Positions 33,672 to 42,812 of a DNA stretch of 64,000 nucleotides are shown in pieces (the stretch's first letter is position 1; each line of letters begins with the position of its first letter). A program made the position numbers and the translations under genes. The DNA comes from DRPN01 sp964599235 (lineage in GTDB: Bacteria; Bacteroidota; Bacteroidia; Bacteroidales; VadinHA17). The notes below the pieces were generated by a model. That model did not search any database. It had not been told where the DNA came from and worked only from the letters and a program-made list of their open reading frames with translations. The DNA is taken from positions 10,399-74,398 of the forward strand of contig CAZRDX010000016.1 in assembly GCA_964599235.1 (NCBI GenBank), given 5' to 3'.

Positions 33672-35303
33672 ATGCGATCATCCCAAACTCTTTTTTTATC
33701 CCTCATCTCCTGGCTGATCTTTTCTTTTGCGCTTTACCCGCAGGAAGCGGGGATCTACACCCTCCATCTGAAGGACAAGAAAGGCACGCCCTACCGTGTC
33801 GACCGGCCGCAGGATTTTCTTTCCGCGGCGGCACTGGCACGCCGGGCACGCGAGGGGGTGGCCGTCACCTATGACGATCTGCCTGTCTCTCCTGCCTATC
33901 TGGACACGCTGCGCCGTGCCGGTCTCACCATCCGCTGCACTTCTCGCTGGTTCAACACCGTCACCGTCACAATCGATGACCCCGCCCTGCTCGACACCAT
34001 CCGGACGTTCCGTTTCGTCGACGGCCTGAGGCTGGTACGCCCTTTCGGGAGCAAGAGCAGCAGCACACCACACAAATTCGACAAGGAACAGATCATCTCC
34101 AACGTCATGGAGGGGCTGCCCCAGTTAACCATGGTACGGGGCGATGAGCTGCATGCCCTGGGTTACCGCGGCCGGGGGGTGCTCGTCGCCCTCCTCGATG
34201 CCGGCTTTTACCATGCCGACCGTCTCCCGGCCTTCGACTCCCTCCGTGACGATGACCGTATCGCCGGCACCCGGGACATGGTGAGCGGCAACACCACGGT
34301 CTGGGACGATCATCCCCATGGCATGTATGTGCTGAGCATCCTGGCCGGTCTGTACGACCGGCTCACCGGATCGGCCCCTGAGGCCTCCTATCTCCTGATA
34401 CGCACCGAGGATGCCTCCAGCGAGTATCCCGTGGAGGAAGAGTACTGGCTGGCCGGCGCCGAGCTGGCCGACAGCGCCGGGGCCGAGATCATCTCCTCCT
34501 CCCTGGGCTATTTCACCTTTGATGACCCCCGTTTTGACCACATCTACCGTGATCTGGACGGTCACACCACCGTGGCGGCACGGGCGGCTCTCGAGGCGGC
34601 ACGACGGGGCATCATCGTCGTGGCCAGCGCCGGCAATGAAGGCAATGATACCTGGCACTACATCCTCACCCCGGCCGATGCCGACAGCATCCTCGCCGTC
34701 GGCGCCGTCAACGTGAACGGCCTGCCGACCGCCTTCACCTCTTACGGTCCTGCCGCTGACGGCCGCGTCAAACCCGACGTGGCCGCCCTCGGCGAAGAGG
34801 TCACCATCCAGAACACACAGGGCGGCCTCTCCACCGGCGCGGGCACCTCTTTCTCCGCCCCCATCGTCGCCGGCATGATGGCCTGTCTCCGACAGGCTTT
34901 CCCCTCCCTCCCCTCGCAGGCACTGATCGCCGCCCTGCGTTACCACGCCAGCCAGTACGACCACCCCGACGACCGCCTCGGCTACGGCATCCCCGACGCG
35001 ATCGGGACCTACCACGAACTCCTTCTCATGTCCCGTCTCCACCACGCCGCCGGCAAGCTCCTGGTACGCCCCAACCCTTCCCGCGGACAGGTGATCATTT
35101 CCTTTCTCACAGAACACGAGGCTCCGGCAACCCTTCTGATCACCGATCTCGCAGGCAAAAGGATCATGGAGATCCCTTTCACGGCACACCCCGGCTACAA
35201 CAGCCGACAGCTCAACCTCGACGGCCTGGCTGCCGGCACCTACATCCTGCACCTCTCCTCTGCAGACGAATGCAGGACAACCAGACTGATCAAAACAGAC
35301 TGA
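33672..35303 (+). CDS. Secreted subtilisin-family (S8) protease with T9SS C-terminal domain
   Basis: 543 residues. Signal peptide (about 1-24), a prodomain, then catalytic triad residues Asp176 (LLDAG), His216 (HPHGMYV) and Ser395 (GTSFSAP), with oxyanion Asn in SAGNEGND. The last 80 residues start LLVRPNPSRG and end AAGTYILHLSS..RTTRLIKTD, a type-A T9SS sorting domain. The protein should cross the outer membrane by the gliding/PorSS machinery and be anchored or released after domain removal. It is likely a scavenging protease. Start ATG 33672 lies 3 bases after the YwqK-type stop; xseA follows 2 bases after its own stop. Confidence 0.92.
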   Translation: MRSSQTLFLSLISWLIFSFALYPQEAGIYTLHLKDKKGTPYRVDRPQDFLSAAALARRAREGVAVTYDDLPVSPAYLDTLRRAGLTIRCTSRWFNTVTVTIDDPALLDTIRTFRFVDGLRLVRPFGSKSSSTPHKFDKEQIISNVMEGLPQLTMVRGDELHALGYRGRGVLVALLDAGFYHADRLPAFDSLRDDDRIAGTRDMVSGNTTVWDDHPHGMYVLSILAGLYDRLTGSAPEASYLLIRTEDASSEYPVEEEYWLAGAELADSAGAEIISSSLGYFTFDDPRFDHIYRDLDGHTTVAARAALEAARRGIIVVASAGNEGNDTWHYILTPADADSILAVGAVNVNGLPTAFTSYGPAADGRVKPDVAALGEEVTIQNTQGGLSTGAGTSFSAPIVAGMMACLRQAFPSLPSQALIAALRYHASQYDHPDDRLGYGIPDAIGTYHELLLMSRLHHAAGKLLVRPNPSRGQVIISFLTEHEAPATLLITDLAGKRIMEIPFTAHPGYNSRQLNLDGLAAGTYILHLSSADECRTTRLIKTD

Positions 35304-35305
35304 CC

Positions 35306-36685
35306 ATGGGAAAGAAAAGCTATACCCTCCTCGAACTGCAACAACGCATCCGCGAAACGATCGAGACCACTTTCGACGACACCTACTGGATCGTGGCCGA
35401 GATCAGCGAGATGAAAATCAACCCCCGCGGACACTGTTACCTCGAGCTCATTGAGAAAAGAGGAGATCGTGAACAGCCGGTCGCCCGGGCACGGGCCAAC
35501 ATCTGGGCACCCGTGTTCCGCATCCTCAGACCCTATTTCGAGACCACCACAGGACGCCGGCTGACGGCCGGCATCAAGGTGATGTTCAACGTCGAGGTCA
35601 CCTTCCATGAGATCTACGGTCTGTCACTCAATGTACGTGATATCGACCCGGCTTACACGCTGGGTGAGATGGCCCTGCGCCGGCAGGAGATCATCGCCAG
35701 GCTGAGGAAAGAAGGTATCCTCGAGATGAACAGGCAACTGCCCTTCCCTTTGGTTCCCCAGCGCATCGCGGTCATCTCTTCGGCCACGGCCGCCGGCTAT
35801 CAGGACTTCATCGACCAGCTGACGGGGGCGGGATATCACTTCCACTATGAGCTCTTCCCTGCCATGATGCAGGGTGAGGAAACCTCCGCCACGGTCATCG
35901 CCGCCCTCGAGGCTGTCTATGCCCGTGAGGAAGAGTTCGATGTGGTGGTGCTCATCCGGGGCGGTGGCTCCCAGGCCGACCTGGCCAGCTTCGACGATTA
36001 TGCCCTGGCCCAGCACATCGCCCAGTTCCCTCTGCCCGTACTCACAGGTATAGGACACGAAAAAGACGAGACCGTGGCCGACATCGTGGCTTACACCGCA
36101 CTCAAGACGCCGACGGCCGTGGCCGAGTTCCTCCTTGACCGGGTGATCGACTACCACCGGCGGCTGTCGCTGCTGGCCCGGCGCATCGCACTGCTCACAC
36201 GTGAGACGGTGGCGGCCCGTCACCGTCAGCTGGAAGCAGCCGCCTGGCGTATCCGTGAAACCGTCAGCCATCATCTCTCCCGGGCCCGGCAACACCACCG
36301 GCAGATGCTCCACCTGCTGGCCTACCACAGCAAAAACGACCTCGCCGCCCAACGGGAACAGCTCCACCATCTCTCCCACCTCATAGGACACAACGCCCTT
36401 CGTTTCCTGACAAGACAGGAACGTACGATCACCAGGATACGACCTGTCCTTGCAGGATATACACGCCACCACATGGAAAAACTGCACCACCACCACCTGC
36501 TGCTGAACGAACGCCTTCACCATCTCGACCCTCAGACCATCCTGAAAAGAGGTTATTCCATCACCCGTCTCCATGGCAAGGCCCTCACCGACGCATCACA
36601 GGTACAGCCCGGCGACCTGCTGGTCACCCGCCTCCACAAAGGGAAAGTGACAAGCAAAGTGACAGACAAACAAATGCAGAGATAA
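35306..36685 (+). CDS. xseA: Exodeoxyribonuclease VII large subunit
   Basis: 459 residues from ATG 35306 (an upstream in-frame ATG lies inside the protease gene). The N-terminal OB-fold (about 5-115) has YWIVAEISEMKINPRGHCYLEL; the catalytic domain has VISSATAAGYQDF, LIRGGGSQADL and GIGHEKDETVAD; a long coiled-coil region (about 280-410) follows. With XseB it degrades single-stranded DNA in both directions to oligonucleotides. Its partner gene xseB is normally next to it but here is nearly 4 kb downstream, behind two sensor kinases. Confidence 0.95.
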   Translation: MGKKSYTLLELQQRIRETIETTFDDTYWIVAEISEMKINPRGHCYLELIEKRGDREQPVARARANIWAPVFRILRPYFETTTGRRLTAGIKVMFNVEVTFHEIYGLSLNVRDIDPAYTLGEMALRRQEIIARLRKEGILEMNRQLPFPLVPQRIAVISSATAAGYQDFIDQLTGAGYHFHYELFPAMMQGEETSATVIAALEAVYAREEEFDVVVLIRGGGSQADLASFDDYALAQHIAQFPLPVLTGIGHEKDETVADIVAYTALKTPTAVAEFLLDRVIDYHRRLSLLARRIALLTRETVAARHRQLEAAAWRIRETVSHHLSRARQHHRQMLHLLAYHSKNDLAAQREQLHHLSHLIGHNALRFLTRQERTITRIRPVLAGYTRHHMEKLHHHHLLLNERLHHLDPQTILKRGYSITRLHGKALTDASQVQPGDLLVTRLHKGKVTSKVTDKQMQR

Positions 36686-36694
36686 CTCTTTTCT

Positions 36695-36702
36695 TATTTT
36701 TG
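36695..36702 (+). promoter_or_regulatory. -7 promoter box TATTTTTG
   Basis: Exact TAnnTTTG right after the xseA stop. It implies a start site near 36708, which favours the sensor kinase ATG at 36738 over the one at 36708. No -33 TTTG seen. Confidence 0.55.
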
Positions 36703-36737
36703 CGTATATGGTGATTGAGATCCTACGTCCCCAACCT

Positions 36738-38702
36738 ATGAACCACCTGCGCCACGCCATTCTTTCCTTCCTGCTTCTGACGGGTACGCTTCATTCTCTC
36801 CCCGCTCAGTACGAGACCGTGACGCAACTCAAAGCACGTCTCTCCACCGCCAGTGATTCCGAAAGAGTGTATATCTACTCGGAACTTTCCAAGTTCTACC
36901 TCCGTTTTTCCATGAAGACGAGCATGGAATGGGCACTTCGGGCCAAGGCCCTGGCCGACAGCCTGGGCAGCGACCGTCTTCGCGCCGAAGCACTCAACAG
37001 GATCGGCACCGTACACCTCATCTTCCATAACACCGACAAAGCCACCAGCTACATCCTTCAGGCCCTCCGCATACGCGAAAAACTCAAAGACTCCATCGGC
37101 ATCGCCTACTCCTATACCAACCTGGCCCTGCTCTATGCCTACAACAGGGACTACGACAAAGCCATCGAATACAACAAACGCTCGATGGAGATCAAAAAGG
37201 CCATGGGCATGGAAGAGAAAACAGGAACGAACATCAACAACATGGGGGTGATGTATTCCTACAAAAAGGACCGGGAACGCTCGCTCGAATGGGCATACAA
37301 AACCCTGGAATTTGCCAGGAAATACCACCTGGTAAGCAACATCCAGGACAGCTACCTCAACATCGGCAGCAGCTACCACGAAATGAAGGCCTATGACCAG
37401 GCCGAGAAAAACTATCTCATTGCCTACCACATGGCCGACAGCCTGCGGGACACCTCTGCTCTGGTACAAACACTCATCAATCTTTCGGCTCTTTACATCG
37501 AGACCAACGAACCGGAAAAGTGCTCCCGGTACCTACACGAAGCAGAACCTTTGGTGGAAAGATTCGGCGATCTCCAGAACCTGAGCGATTTTTACGGTAA
37601 TCTTGCCGAATACTACAGGATGACCGGTCACCTTGCCAAGGCCTGGGCCATCAAAAAAAAGGAGATCCGTTATGCCGACTCGATCAGCGCCATCCTTTCT
37701 TCCGATAACATCGCCAACATGCACAGCGAGTTTGAGGCCGAGGAACTGGAATACCGCATCAAGACCCTTGAGAAATCCCGTATCATCAAAGAGATGGTCC
37801 TCCGCAAGGAAAGACGCACCCTCTTGGCCCTTCTGGCCTTCTTCATACTGATCGTGCTCATCATCCTGAACGTTCTCTTTGCCATCCGCAAGCTCGACAG
37901 GATCCGCCACGACCTGCACCGCAAGAACGAACAGCTGGAAGTGGCCAACCGGCAACTGGCTGAGTCGGAGAAAAAACTGAACGATATGGTCCGGACCAAG
38001 GACAAGTTCTTCTCCATCATCGCGCACGATCTGATCAACCCTTTCCAGCCCTTGTTGGGGCTGTCCGAGCTGCTGGTCACAGATATCGACCGGCTGAGCG
38101 ATGATGAGATACGCCGGTATGCCGGGATGATCAAAGAATCGGCCATGCGTTCCTATAACCTGCTGAGCAACCTCCTGAAATGGACCCAGTCGCAGACCGG
38201 ACGGCTGACTTACGCCCCCGAACAGATCTATCTGTGGGACATTCTCAATGAGATCCTCTCTTTTTATAAGGAGAACGCACGGATCAAGAACATCCACCTG
38301 CTCAACCATGTGGATAAGGATGTCGTGATCTATGCCGACAGGGAACTGCTCAGTGCCATCTTACGCAACCTCATCAGCAATGCGATCAAATTCACCGGCC
38401 GCAACGGCTATGTGAAAGTGGAAGCCCGTCAGAAAGGAGATATGGTGGAGGTGATCATCGAAGACAACGGCATCGGCATCGAGGAAGAGAAACTGGACAA
38501 GCTCTTTGATCTTGAGACCGCAACCTCCACCAAAGGCACCGAGAACGAGGAAGGTACGGGCCTCGGGCTGATCCTGTGCAAAGAGTTCGTCGAAAAGAAC
38601 GGCGGGAAGATCTGGGTGGAGAGCCGCAAAGGGAAAGGGAGCACCTTCCACTTCACAGTGCCTGCCACTCCACCCGACCAAAAGGAGAAGAAAGAAGCAT
38701 GA
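36738..38702 (+). CDS. TPR-containing sensor histidine kinase (first of a tandem pair)
   Basis: 654 residues from ATG 36738. Signal peptide (MNHLRHAILSFLLLTGTLHS), then five or six tetratricopeptide repeats in the periplasm (about 50-340; for example AYSYTNLALLYAYNRDYDKAIEYNK as one repeat), a TM helix (about 360-385), a coiled linker, and the kinase core: H-box FSIIAHDLINPF with His430, N-box ISNAIKF, G1 EDNGIGI and G2 GTGLGLIL. No receiver or output domain and no response regulator gene follows. It probably senses a periplasmic protein state through TPRs. The stop overlaps the ATG of the related kinase that follows (ATGA). Confidence 0.9.
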   Translation: MNHLRHAILSFLLLTGTLHSLPAQYETVTQLKARLSTASDSERVYIYSELSKFYLRFSMKTSMEWALRAKALADSLGSDRLRAEALNRIGTVHLIFHNTDKATSYILQALRIREKLKDSIGIAYSYTNLALLYAYNRDYDKAIEYNKRSMEIKKAMGMEEKTGTNINNMGVMYSYKKDRERSLEWAYKTLEFARKYHLVSNIQDSYLNIGSSYHEMKAYDQAEKNYLIAYHMADSLRDTSALVQTLINLSALYIETNEPEKCSRYLHEAEPLVERFGDLQNLSDFYGNLAEYYRMTGHLAKAWAIKKKEIRYADSISAILSSDNIANMHSEFEAEELEYRIKTLEKSRIIKEMVLRKERRTLLALLAFFILIVLIILNVLFAIRKLDRIRHDLHRKNEQLEVANRQLAESEKKLNDMVRTKDKFFSIIAHDLINPFQPLLGLSELLVTDIDRLSDDEIRRYAGMIKESAMRSYNLLSNLLKWTQSQTGRLTYAPEQIYLWDILNEILSFYKENARIKNIHLLNHVDKDVVIYADRELLSAILRNLISNAIKFTGRNGYVKVEARQKGDMVEVIIEDNGIGIEEEKLDKLFDLETATSTKGTENEEGTGLGLILCKEFVEKNGGKIWVESRKGKGSTFHFTVPATPPDQKEKKEA

Positions 38703-40648
38703 ACAAAAAGATTCCCACCGGCCTGCTCTTTCTGGTACTGCTTTTCGGTGGCAGTGCCCTCCGGTCCGCTCAAACGGACCAGCACGAGATCGACAGCCTG
38801 AAAGAGATGCTGGGCGAACCGATCCCTGTACGTAAAGAAGCAGAAATAGCTATCCGCCTGGCCGAGAAATATCTTTACGCCGACATGGAAGAAAGCCTCC
38901 GTTACGCCTACATCGCATATGATGCCGCCCAGAAAGCCGGCGATGTCCTGCTGATCAACAAGGCTCTGATGCGTATCGGAAACGTATATTCCATAGAGAA
39001 CACTTACAGCATCGCCATCGAATACTACGAAGAGATCCTTCAAAACACCCACAATTGCCACTGTCCTGAACTGGCCGGTGAGACCCATATGTATCTGGGG
39101 CAGACTTACAATTATCTCCACGAAAACAAAAAGGCATTGCTTCATCTCCAACTGGCTGACTCTATCCTCCTTCAGACAGGCAAAATGAAGATGCGCCATA
39201 TCAACCAACTTTTTATTGCCGAAGCTCTTCTGGAGATGGGTCAACAGGAAAAAGCCCACCTACTGGTCAGAAACTCTCTCAGGTGGTTCGAGGAAAAAAA
39301 TGACACCAACGGGCTCCTCAATACCCTGACCTATCTGGCAAAGATCGATCACGAGGCAGGACGATATAACGAGGAAAAGCACACACTCCTCCGCATGCTG
39401 GACATCATCCATAACAGGGATTATGACAAGTTCACCTGCCGGATAAGGAACCTGTTGGCAGAAAACGCCCTTCAAAGGAACGATCTCAGGGAAGCCTATC
39501 TTCAGTTACAGAAAAACGAAGGCTGCCTGAAAAAACACGATCTCCCGAAAGTACGTCGTAAAATGCTTGATCTGATGGCGGAGTATTACGCCGCCACCCG
39601 GGAATACAACAAAGCCATCGATCTGCTGCAACAAAGCAGGGAGCTACAGGATTCCCTGCGCAACCAACATCTGCAGGAGGTGCGTAAACTGCTCGATATC
39701 CGCTATGACATGGAAAGCAAGTTCCGTTCCCTCGAACTGCTCAAACAGGACAACAACATCCGCAACCTCATCTACAAGAAGAACCTTTTTTACAAGAACC
39801 TCAGCCGTCTGCTTCTCTTCTCCTTCGGTCTGATCCTCGTGGTCCTGATGGTCATCTTCCTGGTACGTTACCGTGCCCACCGCCGTCTGGTGGAAACCAA
39901 CAGGCGCCTGGAAGAAGTACACAGGGAGCTGACCAAAAAACAGAAACAGCTTGAACAGGAGAACCAGATACGCACCAAGCTTTTCATGATCCTGGCCCAT
40001 GATCTCATCAACCCGTTCAACGCACTGCTGGGCTTCGCCGAGCTGCTCTCCGAAGAGATCCACAACTTCACACGCCGCGACATCAAGCGTCACAGCGAGT
40101 TCATCTTCCATGCGGCCAAGCAGCTGCATTTCCTCCTGGAGAACCTGCTGCACTGGGCACGCATCCAGACAGGCAGGGTCCATTATCAACCCGCTTATTT
40201 CGAGATCAACAAACTGATACGGGATGTGTCGGAGATGTACCGCTATATGGCGGAAAAGAAAAAGATCACCCTGATGGTCACCAACCCGGGCGACCTCATC
40301 GTATATGCTGACGAAAGCCTCATCTCCGTCGTACTCCGCAACCTGATCCACAACGCCATCAAATACACCAGCGAGAAGGGGGTGGTCACCGTAGAAGCAG
40401 AACCGGGGAATGACCATGTCACGGTCACAGTCCAGGATACGGGAGCAGGCATCTCCCATGAGGACATCAAGAAGATCTTCAACCTGGAACATCATTTTTC
40501 CCGTAAGGGTACATCCGGCGAAGAGGGAACAGGCCTGGGACTGATCATCTGTAAGGAGTTCCTCGAGATCCACGGCTCTTCCCTCCACATCGAGAGCACT
40601 CCCGGCGCCGGAAGCCGGTTCTCCTTTTCCTTGCGTAAAAAGAAATGA
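38699..40648 (+). CDS. TPR-containing sensor histidine kinase (second of a tandem pair)
   Basis: 649 residues, same architecture as the preceding gene: signal peptide (about 1-23), TPR-like helices (about 35-345), one TM helix (about 375-400), coiled linker with KKQKQLEQENQ, H-box FMILAHDLINPF with His434, N-box IHNAIKY, G1 QDTGAGI and G2 GTGLGLII. The two proteins align over the full length, so they look like an old duplication, though their TPR regions have diverged more than the kinase core. The ATG overlaps the first kinase's stop. No partner regulator is adjacent, so the phosphorelay output must lie elsewhere. Confidence 0.9.
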   Translation: MNKKIPTGLLFLVLLFGGSALRSAQTDQHEIDSLKEMLGEPIPVRKEAEIAIRLAEKYLYADMEESLRYAYIAYDAAQKAGDVLLINKALMRIGNVYSIENTYSIAIEYYEEILQNTHNCHCPELAGETHMYLGQTYNYLHENKKALLHLQLADSILLQTGKMKMRHINQLFIAEALLEMGQQEKAHLLVRNSLRWFEEKNDTNGLLNTLTYLAKIDHEAGRYNEEKHTLLRMLDIIHNRDYDKFTCRIRNLLAENALQRNDLREAYLQLQKNEGCLKKHDLPKVRRKMLDLMAEYYAATREYNKAIDLLQQSRELQDSLRNQHLQEVRKLLDIRYDMESKFRSLELLKQDNNIRNLIYKKNLFYKNLSRLLLFSFGLILVVLMVIFLVRYRAHRRLVETNRRLEEVHRELTKKQKQLEQENQIRTKLFMILAHDLINPFNALLGFAELLSEEIHNFTRRDIKRHSEFIFHAAKQLHFLLENLLHWARIQTGRVHYQPAYFEINKLIRDVSEMYRYMAEKKKITLMVTNPGDLIVYADESLISVVLRNLIHNAIKYTSEKGVVTVEAEPGNDHVTVTVQDTGAGISHEDIKKIFNLEHHFSRKGTSGEEGTGLGLIICKEFLEIHGSSLHIESTPGAGSRFSFSLRKKK

Positions 40649-40656
40649 TATCTTTG
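40649..40656 (+). promoter_or_regulatory. -7 promoter box TATCTTTG immediately before xseB
   Basis: Exact TAnnTTTG that begins at the stop codon of the second sensor kinase and ends 7 bases before the xseB ATG, with TTTT 20 bases upstream at 40625-40628. If active, transcription would begin at or within two bases of the start codon and give a leaderless mRNA. Confidence 0.45.
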
Positions 40657-40663
40657 TGGCGTG

Positions 40664-40909
40664 ATGTCGGAAAAACAACCTACTTACAGCGAAGCCCTCC
40701 AGGAACTGGAAACGATCCTCCGGGAGATCGAAGAAGGTGAGCCGGATGTCGACGAACTATCGGCCAAGGTTAAACGTGCCGCCTTCCTGCTGCGTTACTG
40801 CGAAGAAAAGCTGCAAAAAGCCTCCCATGAGGTGGAAGAGATCCTCACCTCGCTCGACGAGGAGGGAGGTACGGCGAAAGACGAGGCACCCGAGGAGCCG
40901 GAGATATAG
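40664..40909 (+). CDS. xseB: Exodeoxyribonuclease VII small subunit
   Basis: 81 residues: TYSEALQELETILREIEEGEPDVDELSAKVKRA and CEEKLQKASHEVEEIL are the conserved two-helix coiled region of XseB (split here for length; key residues LxELExIxxxLExG). It forms a complex of one XseA with several XseB. A GTG directly precedes the ATG at 40664 and could also start. No Shine-Dalgarno is seen. It is convergent with aspA, with 3 bases between stops. Confidence 0.92.
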   Translation: MSEKQPTYSEALQELETILREIEEGEPDVDELSAKVKRAAFLLRYCEEKLQKASHEVEEILTSLDEEGGTAKDEAPEEPEI

Positions 40910-40912
40910 GGA

Positions 40913-42778
40913 TCATTCTTTCTGCTTCCTCATCTTGTGGGGTCGCAGCATGTTTTCCGGGGTGAGCAGTTCGTCCAGTTCCTCTTTGGAGAGGAGTTTC
41001 TTCTCGAGCACCAGATCGTAGACGCTTTTCCCGGTCTTGCCGGCTTCTTTGGCCAGCATCGAAGCGGTTTCATACCCCAGCACCGGGTTAAGGGCTGTCA
41101 CAATACCGATGCTGTGCTGTACCATCTCGCGCGTTCTTTCCGCGTTGGCGGTAATGCCCTCGACACATTTGACCCGTAAAGTGCGCATACCGTTCTTGAG
41201 CATCTCCAGCGACTCAAAAAGGCTCTGCACGATCACCGGCTCGAAGACATTGAGCTCCAGCTGACCGGCCTCGCCGGCCATGCTCACCGTCAGATCGTTG
41301 CCGATCACTTTGAAAGCGACCTGATTGACCACCTCCGGGATCACAGGATTCACCTTGCCCGGCATGATCGACGACCCCGGCTGTACCGCCGGCAGGTTGA
41401 TCTCGTTGAGACCTGCCCGCGGGCCACTGGACAACAACCGCAGATCGTTGGAGATCTTCGACAGTTTGATGGCCAGACGTTTCAGCGCAGAAGAATACAT
41501 GATAAAAGCTCCCGTGTCCTGGGTGGCCTCTACCAGATTGCGGGCCGTGGTCACCTCCAGCCCCGTGATCTCCCGCAGATGCTTCACCACCAGCCGCGCA
41601 TAGTCGGGATCAGCATTGATGCCCGTCCCGATGGCCGTACCACCCATGTTGATCTCCAGAAAAAGGTCAACGTTCTCATTGAGCCGCTGTATCTCTTCCG
41701 TCAGCGTCACGGCATAGGCCTCGAACTCCTGCCCCAGCGTCATCGGCACCGCATCCTGCAACTGGGTGCGCCCCATCTTGATCACATGAGCGAACTCCTT
41801 CGCCTTGGCACGGAAAGCATGAGCCAGCTCCTCCAGGATCACGATCAGGCTCTGGTTGCTGAAAATAAGCGCCAGCTTGACCGCCGTGGGATAGGCATCG
41901 TTGGTCGACTGGGAAAGGTTCACATGATTGTTCGGATGACAGTACTGATACTCCCCTTTCTGGTGTCCCATGATCTCCAGTGCCCTGTTGGCGATCACCT
42001 CATTGGCATTCATGTTGGTGGAGGTGCCGGCACCTCCCTGGATCATGTCCACCACAAAATGCTGGTGGTACTTCCCCTTGATGATCTCCTGACATGCCTG
42101 CTCAATGGCCCGGAAGACCGGCTCCTCCAGCAGACCCAGCTCATGGTTGGCACGGGCGGCAGCCAGCTTCACCATCGCAAGCGACTCGATCAACACCGGA
42201 TAAAAGCTGAGCGTCACACCGGTAATGTTGAAGTTCTCCATCGCCCGCAGGGTCTGAATGCCGAAATAACTCTCAGCAGGCACATCCCGCTCCCCCAGCA
42301 GATCATGCTCACGCCGCGTCCGGCCCGACTCGTACTGGGCTGCCGCATGCATGATCAGCGCATTGGAATACTTCATCCTGCGGGAGATCACCCGGATGAT
42401 GTTGGAGAAGATCCTTACAGCCGCCTCCCCGTGCCGGAAAAAAAAGCTCCTGTCCAATATCAGTACCACCGAATCCTCCACAGCCCGCGCCGACGTCGAG
42501 TGCACATCCCCGCCAATGGCTCCTTCTCCCAGAAAATCTCCCTCACGGAAAAAAACCAGGCTCTTTTCCTTACCGGTAGGAAGCACTTTCAACAACTCCA
42601 CCTCCCCCGAACGTATGATGAACAATTTCTCACGGGGTTCCTGCTCATGGAACAGAAACTCCCCCTGACGATATTCCCGCACCTCCAGCTCCTCGGCCAG
42701 CAGATTCAGGTCCTTATCATCCAGTCCCTTGAAAAGCTCTATGTTCCGCAGGAACGGAAGGATCTCCTCTTTTTTCAT
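40913..42778 (-). CDS. aspA: Aspartate ammonia-lyase with N-terminal cyclic-nucleotide-binding-like domain
   Basis: 621 residues from ATG 42778, chosen because the longer frame would run into the preceding gene. Residues 8-130 form a cNMP-binding-like beta-roll (REYRQGEFLFHEQE, FFREGDFLGEGAIGG). In the phosphate-binding cassette the expected Arg is His93 (DVHSTSARA), so cyclic-nucleotide binding is doubtful. Residues about 150-620 are aspartase: GGAGTSTNMNANE, NLSQSTNDAYPTA, and the flexible active-site loop GSSIMPGKVNP (residues 468-478). It deaminates L-aspartate to fumarate and ammonia. Ordinary aspartases are near 470 residues, so the extra domain is a true fusion. It follows the sugar-kinase gene by 34 bases. 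Confidence 0.9.
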   Translation of the reverse strand: MKKEEILPFLRNIELFKGLDDKDLNLLAEELEVREYRQGEFLFHEQEPREKLFIIRSGEVELLKVLPTGKEKSLVFFREGDFLGEGAIGGDVHSTSARAVEDSVVLILDRSFFFRHGEAAVRIFSNIIRVISRRMKYSNALIMHAAAQYESGRTRREHDLLGERDVPAESYFGIQTLRAMENFNITGVTLSFYPVLIESLAMVKLAAARANHELGLLEEPVFRAIEQACQEIIKGKYHQHFVVDMIQGGAGTSTNMNANEVIANRALEIMGHQKGEYQYCHPNNHVNLSQSTNDAYPTAVKLALIFSNQSLIVILEELAHAFRAKAKEFAHVIKMGRTQLQDAVPMTLGQEFEAYAVTLTEEIQRLNENVDLFLEINMGGTAIGTGINADPDYARLVVKHLREITGLEVTTARNLVEATQDTGAFIMYSSALKRLAIKLSKISNDLRLLSSGPRAGLNEINLPAVQPGSSIMPGKVNPVIPEVVNQVAFKVIGNDLTVSMAGEAGQLELNVFEPVIVQSLFESLEMLKNGMRTLRVKCVEGITANAERTREMVQHSIGIVTALNPVLGYETASMLAKEAGKTGKSVYDLVLEKKLLSKEELDELLTPENMLRPHKMRKQKE

Positions 42779-42812
42779 GACTTTTTCTTGCAAGTTACGA
42801 ATAAATATCCTC

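Noticed and set aside
36708..36737. Earlier ATG for the first TPR sensor kinase
   Set aside because: It would coincide with the expected transcription start after the TATTTTTG box and precede the natural signal peptide.
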